Positions 8,453 through 17,363 of a stretch of DNA of 36,032 nt are shown in pieces. This DNA is from CALCMJ01 sp964475415. Lineage in GTDB: Bacteria; Bacteroidota; Bacteroidia; Chitinophagales; Saprospiraceae. Numbering within the stretch: the stretch's first letter is position 1; each line of letters begins with the position of its first letter. The translations under genes and the position numbers were made by a program. Location: assembly GCA_964475415.1 (NCBI GenBank), contig CAYYWZ010000038.1, forward strand, positions 1 to 36,032, given 5' to 3'. The notes below the pieces were generated by a model, which was given only the letters and a program-made list of their open reading frames with translations, was not told where the DNA came from and made no database searches.

Positions 8453-9553
8453 ATGAAGTACAGTTTAATTTTACTTTTTTTTGTAGCATGTTTACTTAAT
8501 ACGAATGATAGTTTTTCTCAGAAATCTGAGTGGCCAGAACTTGATAAGAGTCCACAACAATTTGCTTATTACCCAGCTAAGGCTGCATGGAGAAACTATC
8601 TAAAAGGAGATGATAGAAATATGAGTCCTCAGGTAAGAGTTAGTTACGCTTCGCCAGCTAAGAAAGAAAGAGTAGTTTTCGGAACACTTGTTCCTTATGG
8701 TCAAGAATGGAGGTTAGGAGCTAATGAAGCAACGGAGGTATTGTTTTATCAGGCAGTAGAAGTAGGAGGAGTAACACTTGGTCCTGGTTTCTATACTTTG
8801 TCTGCTTTGGTAGAGAGAGATCACTGGATTGTAAACTTTTCTACTCAGAGACATATCTGGGGAAATGAAAATAGAGATCAAGAAGCAACGGTAGCAAGTG
8901 TGAAAGTTATGACGAATAAGTCAAAAGAAATGAGAGAGAATTTTGCTATAGGATTTAAGGAAATAGATGAGAATACGGTACACATGTTGATGGAGTGGGA
9001 GAATACAAATGTTGCTATTCCTATTGCGTTTAACGTAGCAAGTTTCCCTGGTACAGATGTAAGTCCTGGAGACATCGCTCATTATCCTGATAATTCTAGA
9101 TTCAGTAATTATCTGAAGCCTGAAGAATTAGAATCAGCAACACCTAAGGTACAAATAGCTTATGGACGTCCACAGATGAAGGGTAGAAAAGTATTCGGTG
9201 AATTACTGAAGTATGGTGAGGTATGGAGAGTAGGTGCTAACGAATCAACAGAGGTAACTTTCTTTCAGAATGTGATGATAGGAGATAAAGAACTAAGAGC
9301 TGGAAGATACAATCTATATGCTGTGGTAAATCAAACAGAATGGACCTTTATATTCAATACGGATATGCCAGCATGGGGCAGTGCAAACAGAGATGAAGAA
9401 AAAGACGTAGCAAGTATAACTGTGCCTGTAAGTCAGGAGTCGGAAGTGCTAGAAGCACTATCGATAAGGTTCAAAGAAATAGATGCTAAGACGGTGCATA
9501 TGATAGTAGGGTGGGATAAGACCAGAGCGGCACTACCTATCGTAATGAAATAA
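8453..9553 (+). CDS. Tandem DUF2911 secreted protein
   Basis: A 366-residue protein with a signal peptide (residues 1-22, ending in SFSQ) and two DUF2911 domains, about 61-192 and 232-363. The halves are clear paralogues: VFGTLVPYGQEWRLGANEAT against VFGELLKYGEVWRVGANEST, and GFYTLSALVERDHW against GRYNLYAVVNQTEW, each ending in a VHM-LMEW or VHM-IVGW segment. DUF2911 proteins are abundant in Bacteroidota, predicted periplasmic, and of unknown function. The usual single-domain form is about half this size, so this copy arose by internal duplication. No -7 box is clear upstream. A strong bidirectional terminator follows. Confidence 0.9.
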   Translation: MKYSLILLFFVACLLNTNDSFSQKSEWPELDKSPQQFAYYPAKAAWRNYLKGDDRNMSPQVRVSYASPAKKERVVFGTLVPYGQEWRLGANEATEVLFYQAVEVGGVTLGPGFYTLSALVERDHWIVNFSTQRHIWGNENRDQEATVASVKVMTNKSKEMRENFAIGFKEIDENTVHMLMEWENTNVAIPIAFNVASFPGTDVSPGDIAHYPDNSRFSNYLKPEELESATPKVQIAYGRPQMKGRKVFGELLKYGEVWRVGANESTEVTFFQNVMIGDKELRAGRYNLYAVVNQTEWTFIFNTDMPAWGSANRDEEKDVASITVPVSQESEVLEALSIRFKEIDAKTVHMIVGWDKTRAALPIVMK

Positions 9554-9580
9554 TTTCAAAATAGAAATCGTATAAAAAAA

Positions 9581-9607
9581 GGGCTATCGTTTTGATAGCC
9601 CTTTTTT
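9581..9607. terminator. Bidirectional terminator between DUF2911 and pepD
   Basis: A perfect 8-bp stem GGGCTATC (9581-9588) / GATAGCCC (9594-9601) with a five-base loop, T6 downstream and A7 upstream. It can therefore stop transcription from both convergent genes. Confidence 0.9.
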
Positions 9608-9622
9608 ATTAGTATTCCGTTA

Positions 9623-11074
9623 TTACTTCTTTGGAAATTCTTTCAATACTTCTAGGAAGTATCCCCAGAATTTTTGAACTGAACTTACCTGAACTCTTTC
9701 GTCAGGAGAGTGGGCGCCTCTTATATTCGGTCCAAAAGAAATCATATCCATATCAGGATAATTTTGCCCTAGAATTCCACATTCTAATCCTGCGTGGCAG
9801 GCATTGACATGAGGGGCTTCATCAAATCTGTTTTTGTAAATATCAGCCATCAGTTGTACGATAGCTGATTTTGGTTTAGGTGTCCATCCAGGATAAGCTC
9901 CACTTGTTTTTATTTCGGATCCTAACATACTGAAAGTAGAAGTAATGGTTCTTACTAATTCATCTTTTTCAGACTCTACAGAACTCCTTGTAAGACATAG
10001 TATCTGATAGCTACCATCTCGTACTAATACTCTAGCTAGGTTATTAGAAGTTTGTACGAGACCTTCTACTTCTGGGCTCATTCTGAAGATACCATTCTGA
10101 CAAGCATAGATAGAACGCAGAAGATTTTTTTGGAACATACTGTCGAGACATTTTTCTTTCACGGCTACAGGCTCTAGTGAAATAACAAGATCCTCATCGG
10201 TAGTATTATATTCAGCTATAATCTCAGGACTTATTTCTTCTATAGCTTCTTCTATAGTTTTTGTATCGTTGTGAGAGCATATAGAAAATGATTCTCTAGG
10301 TATAGCATTTCTGAGTCCGCCACCATCTATTTCGCTAATGGTAATATGGTATTTCTCATCGAGTATATAGAGTATACGATTCATAATCTTGTTAGCATTG
10401 CCTAGTCCCTTGTGAATGTCCATACCTGAGTGGCCACCAGAAAGACCTGTGACAGATAGCTTAAAAGTATTGCTACTGTGATTAGTGATCTCAGTATATT
10501 TTCCTGTAGCTGTGATATCTATACCTCCTGCACAACCTATGGTCAGTTCGTTATCATCTTCTGTATCTAAGTTGAGCATGATGCCGCCTGTAAGTAAGCC
10601 TCCCTTCAGCTCTAGGGCACCTGTCATACCTGTTTCCTCATCTATGGTGAACAAGGCTTCTACAGCAGGATGAGCTATATCGGTGGATTCTAGTAACGCC
10701 ATAATTGTTGCCACACCAATTCCGTTATCTGCGCCTAAGGTTGTGCCTTCTGCGGAGATCCAATCATCAGCATATTTCATTTTGATTCCTTCGGTGGAAA
10801 AGTCGAAAGTCACAGAGGCGTTCTTCTGATGTACCATGTCAAGATGACTCTGTAGAACAACCGTAACTCTGTCTTCCATGCCAGGCGTAGCTGGCTTTTT
10901 GATGATTACATTTCCTATATGATCTTTTATAGTTTCTAGACCTAACTGCTTGCCATAATCCATCATAAACTGGATTACCTCTTCTTCTTTTTTAGAAGCT
11001 CTCGGAACGGCATTTAGATTGGTGAAATTTTTCCACAGAGATTTAGGTTCTAGATTTAGTATAGTGCTACTCAT
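9623..11074 (-). CDS. pepD: Aminoacyl-histidine dipeptidase (M20C)
   Basis: A 483-residue cytosolic zinc dipeptidase of the PepD type, which hydrolyses Xaa-His and other unblocked dipeptides. The zinc and catalytic residues of the family are visible: H77 and D79 in LQSHLDMVHQKN, D116 in TLGADNGIG, and E146-E147 in TIDEETGMTG. The lid domain (about 210-385) carries GLSGGHSGMDIHKG. The C-terminal HAGLECGILG and SFGPNIRGAHSPDERV segments are the remaining PepD hallmarks. Length matches the usual 480-490. There is no signal peptide. It is monocistronic, and its end faces the bidirectional terminator at 9581. Confidence 0.96.
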   Translation of the reverse strand: MSSTILNLEPKSLWKNFTNLNAVPRASKKEEEVIQFMMDYGKQLGLETIKDHIGNVIIKKPATPGMEDRVTVVLQSHLDMVHQKNASVTFDFSTEGIKMKYADDWISAEGTTLGADNGIGVATIMALLESTDIAHPAVEALFTIDEETGMTGALELKGGLLTGGIMLNLDTEDDNELTIGCAGGIDITATGKYTEITNHSSNTFKLSVTGLSGGHSGMDIHKGLGNANKIMNRILYILDEKYHITISEIDGGGLRNAIPRESFSICSHNDTKTIEEAIEEISPEIIAEYNTTDEDLVISLEPVAVKEKCLDSMFQKNLLRSIYACQNGIFRMSPEVEGLVQTSNNLARVLVRDGSYQILCLTRSSVESEKDELVRTITSTFSMLGSEIKTSGAYPGWTPKPKSAIVQLMADIYKNRFDEAPHVNACHAGLECGILGQNYPDMDMISFGPNIRGAHSPDERVQVSSVQKFWGYFLEVLKEFPKK

Positions 11075-11172
11075 TTGATAGTTTTAAATTGAATAAAGAT
11101 AACTTGATTTTACCCCTAATAAAAGTTAGATACATCTTCATAAGGTATATAAATGGTATAAGTTATTGCGAT

Positions 11173-12885
11173 TTAGATCTCACCTACTGCAGCTTCCGTA
11201 ATATTGACAATATGATCACCAACTCTTTCTAGTAAAGAAAAAAGGTTATTATATACCATAGCGGCATTAACATTATATTCTTTAGATCCTAGTTTTGCTA
11301 TATTTTCTTTTCTTAGTTTATGCCTAATCTTATTGATTTTCTTTTCTGCATCTAGGGCATTAGTTTTATCGATATTTCCGTAGTTAGATGTATTAAGGTT
11401 ATTTGTCATAATAACGAATGCTTCCTCTACTGCCTCTATCATCTCGTTGATACTAGACCTTTGCTCAGGTAAGAAGTATATTTTAGACTCGATCTTATTT
11501 TCTATGATTTTAGACATCTGAAAATATAGGTCTCCAATGCGTTCAAGATCATTTGTGATATGCAGTATTCCTCTTAAGTTTGCAGAGGTGTCTGGCGTTA
11601 TTTCTTTGTTGGAAAGCTTGGTCACATATTCTGTGATTTCTATTTCCATTCTATCTGTGATCTTTTCATACTTCTTGATTTTCTTGAGCATTTTCTTGAT
11701 CTTCTTATCATTAGTAGTGTTGATAAGTTCTTTGAAAAAACCTGACATAGAGCTAGCAATTTCTCCAAAATGTCCCGCCTCTTTTTGCAATTCTACAGTG
11801 GCAAGTTCAGGCGTTAGAGAAGAAGTGCTTATAAATTTCAAGCTGTGATCATCATCACTATCTTTATCTTTAACACTCCAGGTCGCTACCTTGACTAACC
11901 ATGGGACAAATGGTAGGAGGAATACTACATTCAGTAAGTTAAAAACGGTATGGAAAGCAGCAAGTTTATACGTTTTTAGTCTATTGACAGTATCTATGCT
12001 TGCATCCACTTCTACATGGCCTTCAAATATATTGGTGTAGTTGTCAACAAAAATACTAATATATTCTATGATCCATGGTAATGATATTACCATCCATATA
12101 ACGCCTATTATATTAAACATGGAATGTATCCTTGCTGATCTTTTAGCATTAGCATTACCTACCAATGAAGCAAGTTCAGCGGTAATTGTTGTACCGATAT
12201 TCTCACCTAGCACCATTGCCGCTGCTACATCTAAGGGTAACCATCCAGTATAGACTAATGTTAGGGTTATGGCCATAGCGGCACTGGAAGATTGCACTAA
12301 TACTGTTACCATAGCACCTATAAAGACAAATAATATTCTAGAAAAGATTCCATAGTTGTTTACATCCTTGATCCAGCTTAGTATCTGACTATTACCTTCT
12401 AGATCAGGCATAGAGCCTTTTAGTGCAGAAAGGCCCAAAAATAAAATAGCAAATCCAACTATAAATTCTCCCCAATACTTAAGTTTTCCGGATTTTGCTA
12501 ATATTAAAGGAATACCAATTGCAAATAAGGGATAAGAATAAGCACTTAATTTTACTTTGAATCCAAGAATAGAGATAATCCAAGCGGTAATAGTAGTTCC
12601 TATGTTAGCTCCCATCATGACTCCTGCTGATTCTACTAAAGAAAGTAAACCAGCGTTGACAAAACTAACTGTCATGACCGTTGTTGCAGAAGATGATTGT
12701 ACAAGTGCGGTAATCAAAAAACCTGTTAATACCCCTAAATACCTATTTTTAGTCATTTGTCTAAGGATATTCCTTAGCTGTGCTCCAGCTGCTCTTTGAA
12801 TCCCATCACTCATCATCTTCATTCCATAAATGAAGAAGGCTAGAGAACCTATTATCTGAATTACACTAAAAAATCCAAAGTTCAT
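11173..12885 (-). CDS. Na/Pi cotransporter family protein with C-terminal PhoU domain
   Basis: A 570-residue inner-membrane protein. Residues 1-340 hold two inverted Na_Pi_cotrans repeats, each with the QSSSA signature: QSSSATT at 63-69 and QSSSAAM at 198-204, followed by GANIGTTIT and GENIGTTIT. Residues 350-570 form a cytoplasmic PhoU-like helical domain (LTPELATVELQKEAGHFGEI, ERIGDLYFQMSKI, LERVGDHIVNITEA). The family moves phosphate with sodium, and the PhoU part likely senses or limits phosphate flux. Both domains are complete. A weak -7 box (TATTTTTG on the minus strand, 13022-13029) would give a leader of about 130 bases. Confidence 0.93.
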   Translation of the reverse strand: MNFGFFSVIQIIGSLAFFIYGMKMMSDGIQRAAGAQLRNILRQMTKNRYLGVLTGFLITALVQSSSATTVMTVSFVNAGLLSLVESAGVMMGANIGTTITAWIISILGFKVKLSAYSYPLFAIGIPLILAKSGKLKYWGEFIVGFAILFLGLSALKGSMPDLEGNSQILSWIKDVNNYGIFSRILFVFIGAMVTVLVQSSSAAMAITLTLVYTGWLPLDVAAAMVLGENIGTTITAELASLVGNANAKRSARIHSMFNIIGVIWMVISLPWIIEYISIFVDNYTNIFEGHVEVDASIDTVNRLKTYKLAAFHTVFNLLNVVFLLPFVPWLVKVATWSVKDKDSDDDHSLKFISTSSLTPELATVELQKEAGHFGEIASSMSGFFKELINTTNDKKIKKMLKKIKKYEKITDRMEIEITEYVTKLSNKEITPDTSANLRGILHITNDLERIGDLYFQMSKIIENKIESKIYFLPEQRSSINEMIEAVEEAFVIMTNNLNTSNYGNIDKTNALDAEKKINKIRHKLRKENIAKLGSKEYNVNAAMVYNNLFSLLERVGDHIVNITEAAVGEI

Positions 12886-13116
12886 GACGTATTATTTACA
12901 ATAGTTTTGTGTTATAAGGCTATTGAAGTCTATTATGGTGCTAAAATAGATTTTTACATTGAGCTTAAATAAAAATTTAGTGAGAATTAAAATAGTATGA
13001 TAAAATCACTCCTAACAATCGCAAAAATATTACTCTGTTATTAATTGTATATTAAATCTTAAACTGAGCTCTAAATAATTATCAAGTGTTTAAATAGGAT
13101 TAAATATATATTTAGA

Positions 13117-13124
13117 TACCTTTG
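13117..13124 (+). promoter_or_regulatory. Promoter -7 box of pyrG
   Basis: TACCTTTG matches the Bacteroidota TAnnTTTG -7 box exactly. Transcription would begin near 13130, after the first in-frame ATG at 13122. That ATG therefore cannot be the start codon if this promoter is used. Confidence 0.55.
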
Positions 13125-13169
13125 TATCCCGTAATGAATCAAGCGATTCTCATCAAAAAATATCTGAAA

Positions 13170-14786
13170 ATGTCTAAACATGTATTTGTTACGGGAGGTG
13201 TTACTTCATCATTAGGAAAAGGGATAATATCCGCTTCATTAGCTAAGGTCTTACAGGCTAGGGGATTTAAAATTACCATACAAAAATTAGATCCCTATAT
13301 CAATGTAGATCCAGGAACACTGAATCCTTATGAGCATGGCGAGTGTTATGTTACGGACGATGGTGCTGAAACGGACTTAGACTTAGGTCATTATGAGCGT
13401 TTTCTCAATATTCCGACCTCACAAGCTAATAATGTAACGACAGGTAGAATATATCAGACAGTTATCAATCAAGAGCGTGCTGGTGTATACCTTGGAAAGA
13501 CGGTGCAAGTAATTCCTCATATCACAGATGAGATTAAGAGAAGGATAAGACTACTCGAGGATGAGGGCGATTATGACATCATCATTACGGAAATAGGAGG
13601 AACGGTAGGTGATATAGAATCACTGCCTTATCTAGAGGCACTAAGACAGCTTAGACAGGAGCTAGGGAAGAAAAATGTAATGGTTATTCATCTTACGCTT
13701 ATACCTTATCTTAAGGCTGCAAAAGAATTAAAGACTAAACCTACTCAGCATTCTGTGAAAGAACTTCTATCTATAGGGATTCAGCCTGAGATACTTGTAT
13801 GTAGAACGGAGCAATCTCTTACGAAGGATATGAGAAGCAAGCTAGCCTTGTTCTGTAATGTCGATAAGAACTGTGTCATAGAAGCCCTAGATGCTGAAAC
13901 TATATATGATGTTCCTTTGCTTATGCTCAAGGAAAAATTAGATAGGATAGTCCTCAAGAAACTGGATATGAAGAAGGGGAGTGATCCTGATCTGAAATAT
14001 TGGAAAGAATTCCTAGGCAAGCTAAAAAATCCAACTCAAGAAGTAAAGATAGGTCTAGTAGGTAAGTATAATGAGTTACAAGATGCTTATAAATCTATAT
14101 ATGAAGCATTTGTCCATTCTGGCGCCATCAATGAGTGTGAGGTGAAGATTATACCTATACATTCTGAAGCGATAACGAAAGAATCTGTGGAATCTGTTTT
14201 GGGTAGTCTAGATGGGGTGTTAGTTGCTCCAGGATTCGGAGAAAGAGGTGTCGAAGGAAAAATCATAGGTATCAAGTATGTAAGAGAAAACAAAATTCCT
14301 TTCTTCGGGATATGTCTAGGCTTACAATGTGCAGTAGTGGAATTTGCAAAAAATGTTCTAAAGCTTAAAGATGCCAAATCAGCAGAGGTAAATCCAAAAG
14401 CTAAGAATCCAGTCATCCATCTTATGGAAGATCAGAAAGATGTAACAGAGAAGGGAGGTACCATGAGATTAGGGGCTTATGAATGTAAATTGAAACGTGG
14501 TTCTAAAGCTTACAAGGCTTATGGGAAAAGTGATATTTCCGAGAGACATAGACATAGGTATGAGTTTAATAATAAGTACTTAGCAGATATGGAAGCTGCA
14601 GGATTTGTCGCGACTGGAATGAACCCTAAGCGAAATCTAGTAGAAGTAATGGAGATTGAAGATCATCCTTATTTTGTGGGTGTGCAGTATCATCCTGAAT
14701 TGAAAAGTACTGTAGAGAAACCTCATCCTTTATTCGTAAGTTTTGTAAAAGCAGCTATAAATTATAGAAAATCTCAGAACCCATAA
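13170..14786 (+). CDS. pyrG: CTP synthase
   Basis: This enzyme makes CTP from UTP, ATP and glutamine, the last step of pyrimidine nucleotide synthesis. The start at 13170 gives 538 residues, the family norm, and begins MSKHVFVTGGVTSSLGKG, the canonical N-terminus with the ATP-binding loop. The longer frame from 13122 adds 16 residues that would lie in the promoter. The N-terminal synthase domain covers residues 1-270 (EHGECYVTDDGAETDLDLGHYER, shown here as EHGECYVTDD then GAETDLDLGHYER). The class I glutamine amidotransferase domain follows, with the GICLGLQC nucleophile and the QYHPEL histidine-glutamate pair. The next gene starts 13 bases downstream, so they are probably cotranscribed. Confidence 0.97.
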   Translation: MSKHVFVTGGVTSSLGKGIISASLAKVLQARGFKITIQKLDPYINVDPGTLNPYEHGECYVTDDGAETDLDLGHYERFLNIPTSQANNVTTGRIYQTVINQERAGVYLGKTVQVIPHITDEIKRRIRLLEDEGDYDIIITEIGGTVGDIESLPYLEALRQLRQELGKKNVMVIHLTLIPYLKAAKELKTKPTQHSVKELLSIGIQPEILVCRTEQSLTKDMRSKLALFCNVDKNCVIEALDAETIYDVPLLMLKEKLDRIVLKKLDMKKGSDPDLKYWKEFLGKLKNPTQEVKIGLVGKYNELQDAYKSIYEAFVHSGAINECEVKIIPIHSEAITKESVESVLGSLDGVLVAPGFGERGVEGKIIGIKYVRENKIPFFGICLGLQCAVVEFAKNVLKLKDAKSAEVNPKAKNPVIHLMEDQKDVTEKGGTMRLGAYECKLKRGSKAYKAYGKSDISERHRHRYEFNNKYLADMEAAGFVATGMNPKRNLVEVMEIEDHPYFVGVQYHPELKSTVEKPHPLFVSFVKAAINYRKSQNP

Positions 14787-14799
14787 TCGTAATATAGAC

Positions 14800-16152
14800 T
14801 TGGTCGGGTTGGGCTTACTCTTTGTAGCTCAGGTATTTCTGATTTTTATAAGTAGGAATAATATTTTCTTTTGGGATAGTATACAGTTTGCTGCAAAGCA
14901 TGGTTTACATTTTTATGATCATGGTTTCAGTAATTTGTTATTGCCTCCAGAGATGGATAGCGGTCATCCTCCTTTTTTTGGAATGTATCAGGCTGCCGTC
15001 TGGAAGGTTTTTGGCCTTAGCTTGAAAGCTAGTCATGTAAGTATGCTTCCTTTTCTGATCAGTAATATATTCTTGTCTTATGCTGTAGGAAATATACTAG
15101 CAAGAAATAAAGGGATATGGTTTTCCGTTTTGATGTTTGCATGTCCATTCTATCTAGGTCATTCCGTTTTGGTCAGTCCTGATTTAGTTTTAGTAACTGG
15201 GTTTTTATTATGTTTATTAGGCGCAATTAAGGAGAATAAATTGTTCTTGATTCTAGGAAGTATTCTACTATGTATCATTAGTATGAGAGGTTTTGCTTTA
15301 GCAGCGACTATGATGATATGGTATTTTGTTTTTTGTAAAATGGATAAGGAGTCTTGGAGCTTAGCCTTTTGGAAAGCCGCTGTTTTCTTGCCAGGCTTAA
15401 GTCTTTTTTTAGGATATCAGATATATCATTATTATAGTACACAATGGATCGGGTTTCACCAGGACTCTCCTTGGTCTCCTAGTTTCTCTATAGCTACTTT
15501 GCCTGTAATTGCTAAGAATATAGTTCTGTATATCTGGAGGATGTGCGATTACAGTATGTTTATTATTTGGATCATAGTGATAAAGCACCACAGGCTGCTT
15601 ATGGCTTCTCATAAGAAATATGTTTTGTTATTGTTTTTGCTGATCTGCTCATTAGCTGTACTTATACTACCTTTTCAAGGACTTATGAATCATAGGTATT
15701 TCTTGCCTATACAGATTGTAGGGATATTACTAGCTTTGATATGTATTCAGAAAAAAAGTATACAACTTGTAATACTTATTACTTTAATTGTAAGTTCTGG
15801 AAACTTCTGGGTATATCCAGAAAAGATAGCGCAAGGGTGGGATGCAACAATGGCCCATTATCCATTTTATGGATTAGAAGAAGATTATTCAGTATTCATA
15901 GCAAAGCAGGGTGTAGAGGTGAACGATATTGGAACAGCCTTTCCTATGAAGAATACACTACGACATCTAAGTCTATCTACCTCACTACAAAAATATAAGC
16001 CTTATAATCTTAGTGAGGATGAGTTTATCTTATATTCAAATATTATGAATGACTTCTCGGATGAAGAAATAGAAATTCTTCATTCAGAATGGGATGAAGT
16101 ATATACTAAGCAATCTTCAGGAGTATTTCTAAAATTATATAAACGACGATGA
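14800..16152 (+). CDS. Predicted membrane glycosyltransferase (GT39/GT83-like)
   Basis: A 450-residue polytopic membrane protein with about ten hydrophobic segments, beginning at a TTG codon 13 bases after pyrG. No in-frame ATG exists between the previous stop (14758) and this TTG. The N-terminal region has the layout of lipid-linked-sugar mannosyl or arabinosyl transferases: an acidic residue in the first outer loop (FFWDSIQFA, D26) and the downstream SGHPPFFGMYQ motif (GHPP at 55-58) before the second membrane span. The C-terminal 90 residues are a soluble periplasmic tail. The substrate cannot be told from sequence. Its end overlaps the TrmH gene by 4 bases (ATGA), so translation is coupled. 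Confidence 0.65.
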   Translation: MVGLGLLFVAQVFLIFISRNNIFFWDSIQFAAKHGLHFYDHGFSNLLLPPEMDSGHPPFFGMYQAAVWKVFGLSLKASHVSMLPFLISNIFLSYAVGNILARNKGIWFSVLMFACPFYLGHSVLVSPDLVLVTGFLLCLLGAIKENKLFLILGSILLCIISMRGFALAATMMIWYFVFCKMDKESWSLAFWKAAVFLPGLSLFLGYQIYHYYSTQWIGFHQDSPWSPSFSIATLPVIAKNIVLYIWRMCDYSMFIIWIIVIKHHRLLMASHKKYVLLLFLLICSLAVLILPFQGLMNHRYFLPIQIVGILLALICIQKKSIQLVILITLIVSSGNFWVYPEKIAQGWDATMAHYPFYGLEEDYSVFIAKQGVEVNDIGTAFPMKNTLRHLSLSTSLQKYKPYNLSEDEFILYSNIMNDFSDEEIEILHSEWDEVYTKQSSGVFLKLYKRR

Positions 16153-16670
16153 GAAAACTAAAATTGACAGAGCTTAACCGAGCTACTCTAGAGGATTATC
16201 AGAAGATGACAAAATCTGATATCGTTGTAGTTCTAGATAACTTGCGCTCAGCCGGTAATGTAGGATCTTTTTTTAGGACGAGTGATGCGCTTGCTGTCAA
16301 GAAAATAATCTTATGCGGTATAACATCAGTGCCACCTAACAAGGAAATTACTAAAACAGCTATAGGTGCTACGGAATCTGTAAGTTGGAAATATAATGAA
16401 AGTGTTCTCGATGCAGTTACAAATCTTAAAAAGCTAGGTTATCAGATTGCGGGAATAGAGCAAACTGATAATTCTGTGAGTTTGGAAAAATTCGAACCTA
16501 CGATTCCGATAGCCTTAGTTTTTGGTAATGAGGTTAATGGCCTATCTGAAGAGATATTGTCTAGTCTAGATGTTGCCGTAGAAATTCCTCAGTATGGAAC
16601 TAAGCATTCTTTTAATGTTGCAGTATGCGGCGGAATAGTTTTATGGGAAGTTTTCCAAAAAACAAGATAG
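16149..16670 (+). CDS. TrmH/SpoU family RNA 2'-O-methyltransferase
   Basis: A 173-residue SPOUT-class methyltransferase that uses S-adenosylmethionine to methylate a ribose 2'-OH in tRNA or rRNA. The three SpoU motifs are present: motif 1 DNLRSAGNVGSFFRTSDA (N31, R33), motif 2 IALVFGNEVNGLSEEIL (GNE at 126-128) and motif 3 VEIPQYGTKHSFNVAVCGGI (N156). There is no N-terminal substrate-binding extension, so it is a minimal form and the exact target is unknown. Its start overlaps the upstream membrane glycosyltransferase by 4 bases. A long hairpin follows directly after the stop. Confidence 0.92.
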   Translation: MRKLKLTELNRATLEDYQKMTKSDIVVVLDNLRSAGNVGSFFRTSDALAVKKIILCGITSVPPNKEITKTAIGATESVSWKYNESVLDAVTNLKKLGYQIAGIEQTDNSVSLEKFEPTIPIALVFGNEVNGLSEEILSSLDVAVEIPQYGTKHSFNVAVCGGIVLWEVFQKTR

Positions 16671-16709
16671 GAAGGAGGAACTTGTTGGCTCCTCTTTCCA
16701 CAATTTATT
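16670..16709. terminator. Hairpin terminator between trmH-type gene and carbonic anhydrase
   Basis: A 10-bp stem, GGAAGGAGGA (16670-16679) with TCCTCTTTCC (16690-16699), contains one G-U pair and closes a ten-base loop. An AT-rich tail with T5 follows. It starts on the last base of the TrmH stop and lies between convergent genes. Confidence 0.6.
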
Positions 16710-16710
16710 T

Positions 16711-17322
16711 TTAAAGGAACTCAACTTTCCCAGTAGCTACACTGTAGATACCACCTATGATTTTTATCTCACCTGCTTTTTCCATCTCAGCTAATATAGG
16801 ACTCTGAGCTCTGATATTCTCTATTGACATTTTTACATTTTCTTCGATAACTAGCTCAATAGTTGCTGCTGACATATCAGAATTTGTTGCCGATATCTTA
16901 TCTACTGCTGGTGTGATCTTAGCTAGTAGATGTGTGATGTTTCCTAACTCTACTTTTTTACATGCAGCAGTAACTGCACCACAACTAGAATGACCTAAGA
17001 CTAATACTAATTTTGATCCAGCAACTTTGCAAGAATATTCTATAGAACCTAGTATATCCTCATTTACAATATTACCTGCTACTCTTACATTGAATATATC
17101 TCCAATCCCTTGATCGAAAACTAATTCAGCTGGAACTCTAGAATCTATACAGCTAAGTAATACAGCATAAGGAAACTGACCATTACTTGTGTCATTAACT
17201 TGGTCTAGAAGATCTCTACTTGCTTGTTTGGTTTGTATAAATCTTGCGTTTCCTTCTTTGAGTAAGTTTATCGCTTTATCTGGACTTATTTCTCCTTGTG
17301 TAATTTTTGTAAGTGCTTTCAT
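16711..17322 (-). CDS. Beta-class carbonic anhydrase
   Basis: A 203-residue cytosolic zinc enzyme that interconverts CO2 and bicarbonate. Zinc and catalytic residues are all visible: C58, D60 and R62 in SCIDSRVP, and H111 and C114 in GHSSCGAV. No signal peptide is seen. The gene is the last of three minus-strand genes, behind two SulP anion transporters with short gaps (41 and 82 bases). The grouping suggests that imported bicarbonate and CO2 are balanced together, for instance for carboxylases or pH control. That coupling is inferred from gene order, a recurrent SulP and carbonic anhydrase pairing. Confidence 0.95.
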   Translation of the reverse strand: MKALTKITQGEISPDKAINLLKEGNARFIQTKQASRDLLDQVNDTSNGQFPYAVLLSCIDSRVPAELVFDQGIGDIFNVRVAGNIVNEDILGSIEYSCKVAGSKLVLVLGHSSCGAVTAACKKVELGNITHLLAKITPAVDKISATNSDMSAATIELVIEENVKMSIENIRAQSPILAEMEKAGEIKIIGGIYSVATGKVEFL

Positions 17323-17363
17323 ATATTTTATGTGTTTTAAAAATTCAAAATTTTATAAGTTAA

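Noticed and set aside
12997..13044. 15-codon frame MIKSLLTIAKILLCY before pyrG, a possible leader peptide
   Set aside because: It lies upstream of the assigned pyrG promoter and has no start context or attenuator structure.
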